Shown here: piece after piece, positions 7,288 through 17,002 of the stretch | How positions within the stretch are numbered: the stretch's first letter is position 1 | How the letters are laid out: each line of letters begins with the position of its first letter | Assembly: GCF_012933445.1 (NCBI RefSeq) | Contig: NZ_JABBNC010000002.1 | Location: 248,001-312,000, forward strand | Direction: 5' to 3' | Length of the DNA stretch: 64,000 nt | From: Actinoplanes sp. TBRC 11911 | Lineage (GTDB): Bacteria; Actinomycetota; Actinomycetes; Mycobacteriales; Micromonosporaceae | Program-made: the position numbers and the translations under genes | The notes under the pieces: generated by a model | Databases searched by the model: none | The model's input: only the letters and a program-made list of their open reading frames with translations | What the model was told of the DNA's origin: nothing

Positions 7288-9813
7288 ATGACTGATACGG
7301 GAAAGCGCGGCCTTCCCGAGAAGCCGTCCCTGGACGGCCTCGAGGAGAAGTGGGCGCGACGCTGGCAGGAGGAAGGCACGTATGCGTTCGACCGCTCGAA
7401 GGAGCGCGCGGATGTATACGCGATCGACACCCCGCCGCCGACCGTATCCGGCGAGCTGCACATGGGCCACGTCTTCTCGTACACGCACACCGACACCGTC
7501 GCCCGGTTCCAGCGCATGCGGGGGAAGACCGTCTTCTACCCGATGGGCTGGGACGACAACGGGCTGCCGACCGAGCGCCGTGTCCAAAATGTGCATGGCG
7601 TCCGATGCGACCCGAGCCTTCCGTACGACCCGAAGTGGCAGCCGCCGGCCAAGGCGGGCAAAGAGACGGTGAGCGTCTCCCGGCGCAACTTCGTCGAACT
7701 GTGCAGCACGATGACCGTCGAGGACGAGAAGGCGTTCGAGGCGTTGTGGCGCCAGCTCGGGCTGTCGGTTGACTGGGACCGGACGTACACCACGATCGGC
7801 CGTCGATCCCAGGCCGTGTCGCAGCGCGCCTTTCTGCGGAATCTCGCGCGCGGGGAGGCGTACGCGGCAGAGGCCCCGACCCTCTGGGACATCGGCTTCC
7901 ACACCGCCGTCGCGCAGGCCGAGCTGGAGGATCGGGAACGCCCCGGGGCGTACCACAAGCTGCGGTTTCATGGCCCGGACGGCCCGGTCGAGGTGGACAC
8001 CACCCGGCCGGAACTGCTGCCCGCCTGCGTCGCGCTGGTCTTCCACCCGGGCGACGAGCGATACCAGCACCTTTTGGGCCGTACGGTCCGGACGCCGCTG
8101 TTCGACGTCGAGGTGCCGGTCTACGAGCACCCGCTCGCGGCGGTCGACAAGGGCACCGGCATCGCGATGGTCTGCACCTTCGGTGACCTGACCGACGTCA
8201 CTTGGTGGCGCGACCTCGACCTGCAGACCCGGGTGGTGCTGGGACGCGACGGCCGGTTCCTGCCGGACGCCCCGAAGGACGTCCCGGTCGCGGCCTATCA
8301 GGAGGTCGCCGGGCTGACCGTGAACGGAGCGCGCCGCGAGATCGTCCAGCTCCTCAAGGACGCGGGTGATCTGATCGGGGAACCGACGCCGGTCATGCAT
8401 CCGGTCAAGTTCTACGAGAAGGGCGCGTCGCCGCTGGAGATCGTCACCAGCCGGCAGTGGTTCATCCGCAACGGCGGGCGGGAGCCGGAGCTGCGCGAGC
8501 GGATGCTGGCCCGCGGTGCCGAGCTGCGCTGGATTCCGGAGCACATGAAGCACCGGTACGACCATTGGGTCAACGGGCTGACCGGCGACTGGCTGATCAG
8601 CCGGCAGCGGTTCTTCGGGGTGCCGTTCCCGATCTGGTACCGGCTCGACGACGCTGGCGAGCCGGACTACGACCAGCTTCTCATACCGGACGAATCGGCA
8701 CTGCCGGTCGACCCGTCCTCGGAGTGTCCGCCGGGCTTCGACGAGTCGCAGCGCGGCGTCCCGGGCGGCTTCGCGGCCGACCCGGACGTGATGGACACGT
8801 GGGCCACCTCCTCGTTAACTCCGCAGATCGTCAGCGGCTGGGAGGAGGACGAGGATCTCTACCGTCGGGTCTTCCCGATGGACCTGCGCCCGCAGGGTCA
8901 GGAGATCATCCGGACCTGGCTGTTCGCCACGGTGCTGCGCGCCGATCTGGAGAGCGGCGTGCTGCCCTGGCAGACCGCCATCCTGTCCGGCTGGATCCTC
9001 GATCCGGACCGCAAGAAGATGTCGAAGTCCAAGGGCAACGTGGTCACCCCGATGGATCTGCTGGTCCAGAGCGGTTCGGACGCGGTCCGCTATTGGGCCG
9101 CGAGTGGGCGGCCGGGTGCCGACCTGGCCTTCGACGCGGCGCAGATCAAGGTGGGCCGGCGGCTCGCCACGAAGATCCTCAACGCGTCGAAGTTCGCGCT
9201 GGGACTGGGCGCGGCCGACGCGCTGAATCTGCCGGTGACCGAGCCGCTCGACAAGGCGATGCTGGCCCGGCTGGACGAGGTCGTCACCAAGGCGACCGAG
9301 GCGTTCAAGCGCTACGACCACACCGACGCGTTGCAGGGCACCGAGACGTTCTTCTGGACGTTCTGCGACGACTACATCGAGCTGGTCAAGGAGCGGGCGT
9401 ACGCGCAGGGCCCGGCGGGTGACTCGGCTCGGGCGGCGCTGGCCACCGGACTTTCGGTGCTGATGCGGTTGTTCGCACCCTTTGTCCCGTACGTGACGGA
9501 AGAAGTTTGGTCCTGGTGGCAGGATGGCTCGGTGCATCGGGCGCCTTGGCCGGCCAGGGATGAGCTGCCTGAAAGTGGCGATCCCGAGCTGCTCGATCTC
9601 GCGGGTGACGCGTTGCGGCAGGTCCGGCGGGCCAAGTCGGACCGGAAGCTGTCGATGAAGGCGGACGTTCCGCTGGCCGAGGCGCTCGGCCCGGCGGCGG
9701 TGCTGGAACGGCTCTCGCTGATCGAGGGCGATCTCAAGGCGGCCGGGCGGATCGGCAAGCTCGACAAGCTGCCGGACCGGTCGCCCGAGCTGGTCATCAC
9801 GTCGGCGTTCTGA
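7288..9813 (+). CDS. valS: Valyl-tRNA synthetase (archaeal/actinobacterial type)
   Basis: 841-residue class I aminoacyl-tRNA synthetase that charges tRNA-Val. HMGH at residues 58-61 is the HIGH signature and KMSKS begins at residue 577. GWDDNGLPTE near residue 90 distinguishes the ValRS type from IleRS. The middle portion corresponds to the editing domain and the C-terminal third to the helical anticodon-binding domain. ATG 7288 was chosen by homology of MTDTG to usual starts; an in-frame opening at 7189 would intrude into the MarR gene. No T-box is visible; expression may be read through from upstream. Confidence 0.95.
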   Translation: MTDTGKRGLPEKPSLDGLEEKWARRWQEEGTYAFDRSKERADVYAIDTPPPTVSGELHMGHVFSYTHTDTVARFQRMRGKTVFYPMGWDDNGLPTERRVQNVHGVRCDPSLPYDPKWQPPAKAGKETVSVSRRNFVELCSTMTVEDEKAFEALWRQLGLSVDWDRTYTTIGRRSQAVSQRAFLRNLARGEAYAAEAPTLWDIGFHTAVAQAELEDRERPGAYHKLRFHGPDGPVEVDTTRPELLPACVALVFHPGDERYQHLLGRTVRTPLFDVEVPVYEHPLAAVDKGTGIAMVCTFGDLTDVTWWRDLDLQTRVVLGRDGRFLPDAPKDVPVAAYQEVAGLTVNGARREIVQLLKDAGDLIGEPTPVMHPVKFYEKGASPLEIVTSRQWFIRNGGREPELRERMLARGAELRWIPEHMKHRYDHWVNGLTGDWLISRQRFFGVPFPIWYRLDDAGEPDYDQLLIPDESALPVDPSSECPPGFDESQRGVPGGFAADPDVMDTWATSSLTPQIVSGWEEDEDLYRRVFPMDLRPQGQEIIRTWLFATVLRADLESGVLPWQTAILSGWILDPDRKKMSKSKGNVVTPMDLLVQSGSDAVRYWAASGRPGADLAFDAAQIKVGRRLATKILNASKFALGLGAADALNLPVTEPLDKAMLARLDEVVTKATEAFKRYDHTDALQGTETFFWTFCDDYIELVKERAYAQGPAGDSARAALATGLSVLMRLFAPFVPYVTEEVWSWWQDGSVHRAPWPARDELPESGDPELLDLAGDALRQVRRAKSDRKLSMKADVPLAEALGPAAVLERLSLIEGDLKAAGRIGKLDKLPDRSPELVITSAF

Positions 9814-9819
9814 CCGGCC

Positions 9820-9844
9820 CTCCGGCTTCGGCAAAACGCCGGAG
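9820..9844 (+). terminator. Possible terminator hairpin after valS
   Basis: CTCCGGC (9820-9826) pairs with GCCGGAG (9838-9844) around an 11-base loop just after the valS stop. There is no T run, so function is uncertain. Confidence 0.4.
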
Positions 9845-9874
9845 CCGGGGGCCACCGGCAGGCAGCATGAAAGC

Positions 9875-10417
9875 ATGCCGATCGCGCCTGAGCAGGTCGA
9901 GGCCCCCGCGAAAGATGCCGTGCTGTTCCGGTCGTCCCCGGTACGCACGTTCGTCGCGCTCTTTCTGCTCCTGATGCTCTCGTTCGGCATCGTCTCGCCG
10001 ATCGTCGCGTTCGCCGCCGGCGGCACCGGAAACCCGTGGTGGCAAACCGCGTTGCAGGCCGCTTGCATCGCCGGCGTCGCTTCGGCCGCGTACGCCTATT
10101 CCACGCGCGCCTCACTCACCACGTGGGTGCGCGTGTCCACCGGCGGGCTGGAACTGGCGGCCCAGGAGAGCGACCCGATCCTGCTCGCGTGGCCGGACAT
10201 CGCCCACGTGACGGTGCGGCGGGTGGGGCTGCGCAACGTGCTGGACGTGGCCCCGGTCGACCTGGATCGGGTGCATCCCGTCCAGGGCGAGGGCGTCGGC
10301 TGGCCCACGATGACCGACACGCCACACGGGCCGGCCTTCACCGCGGATCTGAGCGAGGTCTGGCCCGGCCCCCGGCGGCTGCGCCGGGAGCTGGCCAAAC
10401 ACCTCACCTCGGACTAG
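9875..10417 (+). CDS. Two-helix membrane protein with PH-like C-terminal domain
   Basis: 180 residues of unrecognised specific family. Two hydrophobic segments (about residues 26-48 and 56-72) anchor it, with the following 100 residues cytoplasmic and beta-rich (WVRVSTGGLELAAQE, LLAWPDIAHVTVRRV), resembling bacterial PH-domain membrane proteins. The stop TAG shares CTAG with the stop of the convergent gene. Role unknown. Confidence 0.7.
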   Translation: MPIAPEQVEAPAKDAVLFRSSPVRTFVALFLLLMLSFGIVSPIVAFAAGGTGNPWWQTALQAACIAGVASAAYAYSTRASLTTWVRVSTGGLELAAQESDPILLAWPDIAHVTVRRVGLRNVLDVAPVDLDRVHPVQGEGVGWPTMTDTPHGPAFTADLSEVWPGPRRLRRELAKHLTSD

Positions 10418-11181
10418 AAATCGCCGCCGAAGTCGCCGCCGCCGAAGTCGCCGCCGCCCCAGTCGCCACCGCCGCCGCCGAAGTCACCGGCGTTGTCGCC
10501 GCCGTTGAAGTCGCCGTTGTTGAAGTCCTGCGCGGCGTCCTGATAACCGTCCTGGTAGCCGCTGTCGAAACCGGTGTCACCGAACCCCGGCGAGAACAGG
10601 GCGTCGAACAGCAGCAGGCCACCGAGCGCGCCGGCGCCGGCGCCGAGAGCGGTCTTCCAGACTGGCGTCGAATACCACCCCGCGGGCACCGGACGGCCCT
10701 GCACCCGGCCGCCCGGGTAGTAATACGGGGTGTCGGCGCCGGGCTGCGGGCCGGCCTTGTAGTGCTGGCCCTCCACGGTGACCTCGCGCTCGCGGGTGAG
10801 CTGGCCGGTGCCCGCCTGGCTGGCGAGCGCGGGCAGTTCGGGACCCGGGTCGATGCCCATGGCCGTGCGGGCGGCCCGGACATACTGAAGGCCCTCGAGC
10901 GCGGACTCGCGGGCCAACTCGTACTGCCGGACGGAGTTGGCCGACTGCAGCTGGCCGCCGGCCGCGTTATATCTCTCACCGGCGTCGGCGAGGGCCTGCT
11001 GCACGGCCGGCTCGGAGCCATGCAGATTCGTCACTTGACCGCCGAGCCGCTCATACCACCGCTGGGCCTCGGCGCGAGCGTCCTCCAGGCGGGTGCGCTG
11101 GGCGCCGGCCCCGCCGCGACGCATCAGGACGATCACGAGGAGGACGACGATCACGATGCCCAGAATTAGGAACGCGCTCAT
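10414..11181 (-). CDS. Membrane-anchored protein with Gly/Asp-rich tail (DUF1542-like)
   Basis: 255 residues. Residues 3-20 form a single membrane anchor followed by RRGG; residues about 25-110 are helical and charged, a likely coiled coil. After a Pro/Tyr segment and a second hydrophobic stretch (about 180-195), the last 55 residues are low-complexity GGDFGGG repeats. This layout is common in actinobacterial proteins annotated DUF1542-containing; no activity is known. Convergent with the preceding gene (4-base stop overlap) and divergent from rmuC. Confidence 0.65.
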   Translation of the reverse strand: MSAFLILGIVIVVLLVIVLMRRGGAGAQRTRLEDARAEAQRWYERLGGQVTNLHGSEPAVQQALADAGERYNAAGGQLQSANSVRQYELARESALEGLQYVRAARTAMGIDPGPELPALASQAGTGQLTREREVTVEGQHYKAGPQPGADTPYYYPGGRVQGRPVPAGWYSTPVWKTALGAGAGALGGLLLFDALFSPGFGDTGFDSGYQDGYQDAAQDFNNGDFNGGDNAGDFGGGGGDWGGGDFGGGDFGGDF

Positions 11182-11235
11182 ATTCTAACGGTACCCTTAC
11201 GTTTCTTGTCGGACCCATCTGGCAATCTGCCGGAT

Positions 11236-12369
11236 GTGACCGTTTCGACCTTGGCCGTGGTGCTCCTCTGTCTGGCGGTCGGGGCCGCCCTCGGCTGGCT
11301 GGTCGCTCGATTGCGGGCGGCGACCGACATTGCCCGGCTCGAGGCGACCGTGCAGGCCCATCGTGAGGGCGAGGAGCGGCTGGAGCAGTCGCTGCGCGCC
11401 CTGTCCTACGAGTCGACCGCCCAGTCCCAGGAGGCGGTGGCCCGCGCGATCGCCCCGCTGCACGAGACGCTGCAGCGCTACGAGCGGCGGGTGACCGAGC
11501 TCGAACGCGAGCGCGTCGACGCGTACGCGGAGCTCCGGGAGCAGGTCCGGGGCATGAGCGCGGTCTCGGGCGAGCTGCGCACCGAGACGAAACAGCTGGT
11601 CGCGGCGCTGCGCGCGCCGCAGGTGCGGGGCCGCTGGGGCGAGCATCAGCTGCGCCGGGTGGTGGAGGCGGCGGGGCTGCTCGAGCATTGCGATTTCGCC
11701 GAGCAGGTCACGGCCGCGACCGACGACCAGACCGTACGCCCGGACCTCGTGGTCCGGCTGCACGGCGGCCGCACGATCGTCGTCGACGCGAAGGCACCGC
11801 TGGAGGGATACCTCGCCGCCATGGAGGCCCGCGACGAGCGCAGCCGGGACGCGAGCCTCGACCAGCACGCCCGGCACCTGCGGGCGCACGTGGACGCGCT
11901 GGCCGCGAAGGAGTATTGGACGGCGTTCCCGCCCTCCCCCGACTTCGTGGTGCTGTTCGTGCCGGCCGACCCGTTCCTGGACGCGGCGCTGCGGCACGAC
12001 CCGACGCTGATGGAGCACGCGTTCCGGCGCAACGTCGTGCTGGCCACCCCGTCGACGCTGATCGCGATGCTGCGCACGGTGGCGTACTCGTGGCGTCAGG
12101 AGGAGCTGGCCCGCAACGCGGTGGCCGTGCACGCGCTGGCCCGCGAGCTGTACGGGCGGCTGGCCACGGTCGGGGAGCACGTGGGCCGGCTCGGCACCGC
12201 GCTGGGGGGAGCCGTCACGGCGTACAACAGGGCGGTGGGGTCGTTGGAGTCGCGGGTGCTGGTGAGCGCGCGCAAGCTGGCCGAGATGGGCGTCTCGGAC
12301 GAGCCGATCCCGGTGCCGCCGCAGGTGGAGGTGGCCCCCCGGCAGCCGCAGGCCCCCGAACTCGCCTAG
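11236..12369 (+). CDS. rmuC: DNA recombination protein RmuC
   Basis: 377 residues from GTG 11236, which gives the usual RmuC start with an N-terminal membrane helix ([19 protein letters not shown]). A long coiled coil (about residues 30-125) is followed by the RmuC endonuclease-fold domain ([45 protein letters not shown]). RmuC limits inversions and affects DNA rearrangement. A TTG at 11206 is in frame but less likely. The stop shares CTAG with convergent ispH. Confidence 0.9.
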   Translation: MTVSTLAVVLLCLAVGAALGWLVARLRAATDIARLEATVQAHREGEERLEQSLRALSYESTAQSQEAVARAIAPLHETLQRYERRVTELERERVDAYAELREQVRGMSAVSGELRTETKQLVAALRAPQVRGRWGEHQLRRVVEAAGLLEHCDFAEQVTAATDDQTVRPDLVVRLHGGRTIVVDAKAPLEGYLAAMEARDERSRDASLDQHARHLRAHVDALAAKEYWTAFPPSPDFVVLFVPADPFLDAALRHDPTLMEHAFRRNVVLATPSTLIAMLRTVAYSWRQEELARNAVAVHALARELYGRLATVGEHVGRLGTALGGAVTAYNRAVGSLESRVLVSARKLAEMGVSDEPIPVPPQVEVAPRQPQAPELA

Positions 12370-13331
12370 CCGCGGGCAGCCGCCTTCATGTCGCGGCGGA
12401 GCTCGGACGGCAGCGAGAAAGTGAGGCGCTCCTCGACCGTCTTGTACTCGGTGACCTCGCCGAAGCCGCGCTGCGCCAGGTGGGTGAGCACGTCCATCAC
12501 CAGGTCGTCGGGGACGCTCGCGCCGGACGTGACGCCGACCGTGGCCGCGCCGTCCAGCCACTCGTCGCGGATCTCGGACGCGTAGTCGATCAGGTGGCCG
12601 GCGCGCGACCCGGCGTCCAGCGCGACCTCGACCAGGCGCACCGAGTTCGACGAGTTCTTCGAGCCGACGACGAGCACCACGTCGCAGTCGGGCGCGATCT
12701 CCTTGACCACCTGCTGGCGGTTCTGCGTGGCGTAGCAGATGTCGTCGCTGGGCGGCGACTGCAGCAACGGCAGCTTGGTCTTGAGCCGGTTGACCGTCTC
12801 CATCGTCTCGTCGACGGACAGCGTGGTCTGCGACAGCCACACCACCTTCGACGGGTCGCGGACGACGACCTGGTCGACCGCGTCGGGGCCGTCCACCAGC
12901 TGAATGTTCTGCGGCGCCTCGCCCGAGGTGCCGACGACCTCTTCGTGCCCCTCGTGACCGATGAGCAGAATGTCGTAATCGTCCGCGGCGAACCGCTTCG
13001 CCTCCTGGTGCACCTTGGTGACCAGCGGGCAGGTCGCGTCGATCGCCTTGAGGTTGCGCTGCCTGGCCTGCTCGTGCACCTCGGGCGCGACACCGTGCGC
13101 GGAGAACACCACTGTCGATCCCTCGGGGACCTCCTCGTTCTCCTCCACGAAGATCGCGCCGCGCGCCTCGAGCGTGGTCACCACGTACTTGTTGTGCACG
13201 ATCTGCTTACGGACGTAGACCGGAGCGCCGTACAGCTTCAGCGCCTCCTCGACGGTCTGCACCGCACGGTCGACGCCGGCGCAGTATCCGCGCGGCTTGG
13301 CCAGCAACACACGCTTACGAGCATCGGTCAC
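12366..13331 (-). CDS. ispH: 4-hydroxy-3-methylbut-2-enyl diphosphate reductase
   Basis: 321 residues; the last enzyme of the MEP isoprenoid pathway, producing IPP and DMAPP with a [4Fe-4S] cluster. The three cluster cysteines are Cys17 (RGYCAGV), Cys101 (DATCPLV) and Cys199 ([10 protein letters not shown]). The catalytic region SAHGV and the substrate loop SKNSSNS are intact. It is functionally linked to uppS at the window start, which uses its products. The gene lies alone on the minus strand, divergent from a small membrane protein. Confidence 0.96.
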   Translation of the reverse strand: MTDARKRVLLAKPRGYCAGVDRAVQTVEEALKLYGAPVYVRKQIVHNKYVVTTLEARGAIFVEENEEVPEGSTVVFSAHGVAPEVHEQARQRNLKAIDATCPLVTKVHQEAKRFAADDYDILLIGHEGHEEVVGTSGEAPQNIQLVDGPDAVDQVVVRDPSKVVWLSQTTLSVDETMETVNRLKTKLPLLQSPPSDDICYATQNRQQVVKEIAPDCDVVLVVGSKNSSNSVRLVEVALDAGSRAGHLIDYASEIRDEWLDGAATVGVTSGASVPDDLVMDVLTHLAQRGFGEVTEYKTVEERLTFSLPSELRRDMKAAARG

Positions 13332-13464
13332 GTTGCCATGTTACCGACCATGGCGAACCGCCCTCGCGCCCCGGAACCCCGCTCGCCGGAGGGGGATAAG
13401 TCGGTTTCGCCCCGAACATCGGGCATTTGCCGAGATACTCGGACGCATGCAGGAGGCACCCCCG

Positions 13465-13962
13465 ATGTCGGTCGGCTCGACGGTCCGGCTGGTCCTCGGC
13501 TGGGCGTTCGCCGCACTCGGCGTCCTCAATCTCTCGATGGGCGTGGCCGGCGGCGGATACCTGCTCTTCCACGTGGTGCTGCTGGTCACGGCCGTGGCGC
13601 TGATGGGCTTCGGACGCATCCGCCGGCAGCCGGGCCGGATCGCGTGGCTGGCCGCCGGGGCGGTGCCCCTGCTCGGTCTGGTGCTGAGCACGCTGCCCGC
13701 CATCGACGCGGGGTGCTGCCTGCGCGATCGGCCGGGCCGGCATGGCTTCCCGTTCACCATGTACGCCTCGGGGCGCGTCGACGCCGTACTCCTGGTGTCC
13801 GATCTTGTCTTCTGGTCGTCCGTCGGATTCCTCGTACTCACCGCCCTCACGCTGCTGCGCCCTCCGTTATCGCCGCCGGCCGCCACGAATCCCACTCACG
13901 CGGAGGGACGCGCCACCGAGGTCCCGGCGCCGCGCGACGAAAGTGTCGGGGGTCTTCCGTAG
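13465..13962 (+). CDS. Small four-helix membrane protein, unknown
   Basis: 165 residues from ATG 13465, chosen because AGGAGG (13451-13456) is ideally spaced; upstream in-frame ATG 13447 precedes that ribosome site. Four hydrophobic segments are visible (LVLGWAFAALGVLNLSM, YLLFHVVLLVTAVALM, IAWLAAGAVPLLGLVL, and one near residue 120), then a polar, Pro-rich tail. The pair CC in DAGCCLRD is notable. Family not recognised. xseA starts 9 bases downstream, so the two may be cotranscribed. Confidence 0.65.
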   Translation: MSVGSTVRLVLGWAFAALGVLNLSMGVAGGGYLLFHVVLLVTAVALMGFGRIRRQPGRIAWLAAGAVPLLGLVLSTLPAIDAGCCLRDRPGRHGFPFTMYASGRVDAVLLVSDLVFWSSVGFLVLTALTLLRPPLSPPAATNPTHAEGRATEVPAPRDESVGGLP

Positions 13963-13971
13963 GCTTGCCGC

Positions 13972-15207
13972 GTGAGCGAGCCCGAACAGTCCGCATCGGC
14001 ACCCAAGAGCACCGCCGATGAGCCGTGGCCGGTCCGCGTCGTCAGTCAGAAGGTCGGCGCCTGGATCGCCAAGCTGGGCTGGGTCTGGGTGGACGGCCAG
14101 GTCGCCCAGATCAGCCGTCGGCCGGGCTCGTCCGTGGTGTTCCTGACGCTGCGTGACCCCTCGGCCGACCTCAGCCTCACCGTGACCGCGCATCGTGACG
14201 TGCTCGACTCCGGCGCCCCCGAGCTGGCCGAGGGCGCCCGGGTGACGATGCACGCCAAGCCCGAGTTCTATCCGAGCAGGGGCACGCTGAGCCTCCGTGC
14301 CGACGAGATCCGCCAGGTCGGCCTCGGTGAGCTGCTCGCCCGGCTGGAGCGGCTGAAGAAGCTGCTCGGCGCCGAGGGCCTGTTCGCCCGCGAGCGCAAG
14401 CGGCGGCTCCCGTTCCTGCCCAATCGCATCGGCCTGATCACCGGCCGGGCCAGCGCCGCCGAGCGCGACGTCCTGATGAACACGCAGCGCCGCTGGCCGG
14501 CCGCCGACTTCCGGAAGATCAACGTGCCGGTGCAAGGCCCGACCGCGGTCCCGCAGATCATCGAGGCCCTCAAGGTGCTCGACGCCGACGAGTCGGTCGA
14601 CGTCATCGTGATCGCCCGCGGCGGCGGCAGCGTCGAGGACCTGCTGCCCTTCTCCGACGAGGCGCTGTGCCGAGCGGTGTTCGCGGCGCGCACTCCGGTG
14701 GTCAGCGCGATCGGGCACGAGACCGACACGCCGCTGCTCGACTACGTGGCCGACCTGCGCGCGTCGACGCCGACCGACGCGGCCAAGCGGATCGTGCCCG
14801 ACCTGGCCGAGGAGCGGCAGCTCATCGACATCGCCCGCCGCCGGCTGGAGCGGGCGGTGCGGACGCTGATCGAGCGCGAGGAGAACCGCATCGAGTCCTG
14901 GCGGTCGCGGCCCTCGCTGGCCCGCCCCGAGCTGCTGATCGACCAGCGGGCGGCCGACGTCACCGCGCTGCGCGACCGGGCCGGGCGCAACCTCGACCAT
15001 CGGCTGCGCCTGGCCGGCGACGATCTGCGGCACACGCTGGCCCGGCTGCGCGCGCTCTCCCCGGCCGCGACGCTGCAGCGCGGCTACGCGATCGTCCAGC
15101 GCGACGACGGCCACGTGGTGCGCGCGGCGACCGACGTCAAGACCGACGACCCCATCCGTGTACGCCTCGCCGACGGCGAACTCCGAGCAGTGGTCCGGGA
15201 GGACTGA
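13972..15207 (+). CDS. xseA: Exodeoxyribonuclease VII large subunit
   Basis: 411 residues from GTG 13972. The N-terminal OB-fold (about residues 20-120, including [19 protein letters not shown]) binds single-stranded DNA. The central catalytic domain has the family marks [29 protein letters not shown] and [24 protein letters not shown], cut here into recognisable pieces [11 protein letters not shown] and AIGHETDTP. Coiled-coil segments and a C-terminal RGYAIV motif follow. Together with XseB it degrades single-stranded DNA into oligonucleotides. xseB starts directly after its stop. Confidence 0.95.
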   Translation: MSEPEQSASAPKSTADEPWPVRVVSQKVGAWIAKLGWVWVDGQVAQISRRPGSSVVFLTLRDPSADLSLTVTAHRDVLDSGAPELAEGARVTMHAKPEFYPSRGTLSLRADEIRQVGLGELLARLERLKKLLGAEGLFARERKRRLPFLPNRIGLITGRASAAERDVLMNTQRRWPAADFRKINVPVQGPTAVPQIIEALKVLDADESVDVIVIARGGGSVEDLLPFSDEALCRAVFAARTPVVSAIGHETDTPLLDYVADLRASTPTDAAKRIVPDLAEERQLIDIARRRLERAVRTLIEREENRIESWRSRPSLARPELLIDQRAADVTALRDRAGRNLDHRLRLAGDDLRHTLARLRALSPAATLQRGYAIVQRDDGHVVRAATDVKTDDPIRVRLADGELRAVVRED

Positions 15208-15417
15208 ATGACCGACGAGAAACTGAGCTACGAGCAGGCCCGCAGTGAGCTGGCCTCGGTCGTGGAGCGGCTGGAGCAGGGCGGCACTTCGCTGGAGGAG
15301 TCGCTGGCCCTGTGGGAGCGGGGCGAAAAGCTGGCCGACGTGTGCCAGCGCTGGCTCGACGGGGCCCGGGAGCGCGTGGACGCCGCCCGGGCCGCGCGCG
15401 CCGAATCCGGCGAGTAG
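15208..15417 (+). CDS. xseB: Exodeoxyribonuclease VII small subunit
   Basis: 69 residues, two-helix protein with the XseB signature: LSYEQARSEL, LEQGGTSLEESLALWERG and CQRWLDGA. It binds the C-terminal helices of XseA several copies per subunit. ATG follows the xseA TGA without a gap, indicating coupled translation and the usual xseAB operon. Confidence 0.95.
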   Translation: MTDEKLSYEQARSELASVVERLEQGGTSLEESLALWERGEKLADVCQRWLDGARERVDAARAARAESGE

Positions 15418-15759
15418 CCGCTCAGACCTCGCATCGCCGGCGCGGGTCGCACGGCGCATCGCTCGTCGTGCGCTCGTCCTCGGCGGCACGCCGGGTCGTG
15501 GGGTGCCGCCTGGCGAGGATAGGCGGCGGCCCTCGCACACATGTGCGGGTTGATTGGCGTGCGACATGCCCCGCTAGCCGCGCCCACCGGCACCGACGTC
15601 CCCGCCCCGCCACCGGGCTCGCGGGAATACCTCATGCCGCTCGCCCAGCCAAACATATCCGACATTTCCACTAATCAGAGGAAACGGCTCGGACGCTTTG
15701 GCCCGGCGGATGGCGTGCCACTCCCACTATCTGGAATCGAGGACCGCTTGTTGAGACCG

Positions 15760-15941
15760 GTGACCACATTCTGGACCCGAGGTCCGCGATATGGGAAGCC
15801 CGTCCATTGTGGAGGGACTTTTGTCAGGCAATGCAACTTTTGCCCAGCAAGTTTTGGCGGTCGGATGTGAACCTTGGAGAGTTATGGCTCGTATGTGGGC
15901 GCAACTCTCCAAGGATCGCAAAAAGTCCACGATGTGGTTGC
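15760..15941. repeat. Dispersed palindromic element, copy A
   Basis: About 180 bases bounded by imperfect inverted ends (15760-15776 and 15925-15941, 13 of 17 matching; core ACCACAT/ATGTGGT). Near its right end CCTTGGAGAGTT (15872-15883) and AACTCTCCAAGG (15903-15914) form a perfect 12-pair stem around a 19-base loop. The loop (ATGGCTCG, then TGGGCG) and the flanks recur at 57359-57957. The stem of the other copy differs by a compensated pair, suggesting selection on structure or a mobile palindromic element. No coding capacity is apparent. Confidence 0.75.
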
Positions 15942-16101
15942 GATATCCACAGAGTGGGAACGCCGCCCGCGAGCGGATCGCCGCGGGGCCATGACGATCT
16001 CGCCGGCCGCGGCGGCGGTTGCGCATCGGGTCAGGTCGGCCGAAGCACAACTCGCAGCTCGACAGGGTTGCGCCGGGCAGCTCGACGAGGTGGCGTCGGG
16101 C

Positions 16102-16147
16102 GGCCCGACCGAGTTGCGCCCCGCGGCCCGACCGAGTCGCGCCCCGG
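16102..16147. repeat. 23-base tandem repeat, two copies
   Basis: Two adjacent 23-base units, both beginning GGCCCGACCGAGT and then GCGCCCCG, differ at two positions. It lies between repeat copy A and the lipoprotein gene, echoing the repeat island at 57-58.7 kb. Confidence 0.7.
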
Positions 16148-16175
16148 CAGCGGCGCGGCCTCCGGAAACCTGGAT

Positions 16176-16964
16176 CTAGCCGTTCAGCATCTCGTAGGCC
16201 GAGGCGGGCATCTCCTTGATCGCGCCGGTTGGCTTCTCCTGCTGCGTCTGCTCGCCGTAGCCGGACAGCTCGAACGACCACTTGCCGGCCTCGGTGTCGA
16301 CCGTGGCGGGCATGTCCAGCTCCAGCGACTCGAGCAGGCCGGTGCCGTCCATCGCGGCGGTGAACGGGATCGCGGTTGCGGCCTGGCCGGCGTCCTTGAG
16401 GTCGGCGGCCGAGATGACGCCGTCGTCGCCGGCGATCTTCGTGCCGTCGATGGTGCCGGAGACGGCCGTCGCGTCGCCCTTGACCGTGGTGGCGGCCGCG
16501 ATGAGTTCGGTCAGGCGCAGCACGTCCGGGTGCGACGTGTCGATGGACAGGTCCTTGGCCGCGTCGCCCTTGACCTTGGAGCCGTCGAAATGCATCCAGG
16601 ACTTTCCGTCGTACGGGTCGGGGGCGCCGGGAACCGTCATCTTCATCCACCGGTCGTTGCCGAGGAACACCACGTCGTAGGTGAACGGGCTGCCCTCGGA
16701 CTCGTAGTTCGCCTTCACCGAGCCGGACTTGGTCTCCGCGTCGATCACGAGCAGCTGCGTTCCGTCCGGCGCCTTGACGGTCAGCGCGTAGTCACCCTTG
16801 GCAACCCCGCTGGTGGATCCGGTGAGCACAGCCTGGGCGATCGCGGACGCGGGCTTGGCCGACGATCCGCCGGAGCCCTTGTCGTCACCGGAGCAACCGG
16901 CGAGGGAGAGACCGACCAGCCCGGATATCGCTACAGGGAGAAGGGTCCCCCGCATTTTCATCAT
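16176..16964 (-). CDS. Secreted lipoprotein, LppX/LprAFG-like
   Basis: 262 residues with a lipoprotein signal: basic start, hydrophobic stretch and lipobox LAGC, with Cys24 as the lipidated residue. A Gly/Ser linker is followed by a beta-rich domain (YALTVKAPDGTQLLVID, WMKMTVPGAPDPYDGKSWMHFD, VKGDATAVSGTIDGTKI). The domain resembles the actinobacterial LppX/LprAFG fold that binds lipids at the outer face of the membrane; that relationship is my reading of pattern, not a search. It is anchored outside the cytoplasmic membrane. DUF4245 lies directly upstream in the same direction. Confidence 0.75.
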   Translation of the reverse strand: MMKMRGTLLPVAISGLVGLSLAGCSGDDKGSGGSSAKPASAIAQAVLTGSTSGVAKGDYALTVKAPDGTQLLVIDAETKSGSVKANYESEGSPFTYDVVFLGNDRWMKMTVPGAPDPYDGKSWMHFDGSKVKGDAAKDLSIDTSHPDVLRLTELIAAATTVKGDATAVSGTIDGTKIAGDDGVISAADLKDAGQAATAIPFTAAMDGTGLLESLELDMPATVDTEAGKWSFELSGYGEQTQQEKPTGAIKEMPASAYEMLNG

Positions 16965-17002
16965 GCGCGGGATAATAGATGATCTTGATCCTGCCGCGGC
17001 GG

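Larger units (their letters stand above)
15418..16175. other. Gene-free stretch holding repeats
   Basis: 758 bases with no convincing gene. 15418-15740 shows nothing I recognise. 15760-15941 is copy A of a palindromic dispersed element, and 16102-16147 holds two copies of a 23-base tandem repeat. Open frames across it are short, have atypical composition and lack ribosome sites. Confidence 0.7.

Noticed and set aside
15541..15870. 109-codon plus-strand open frame after xseB
   Set aside because: It runs through one arm of the palindromic element, has no ribosome site and no protein-like pattern.
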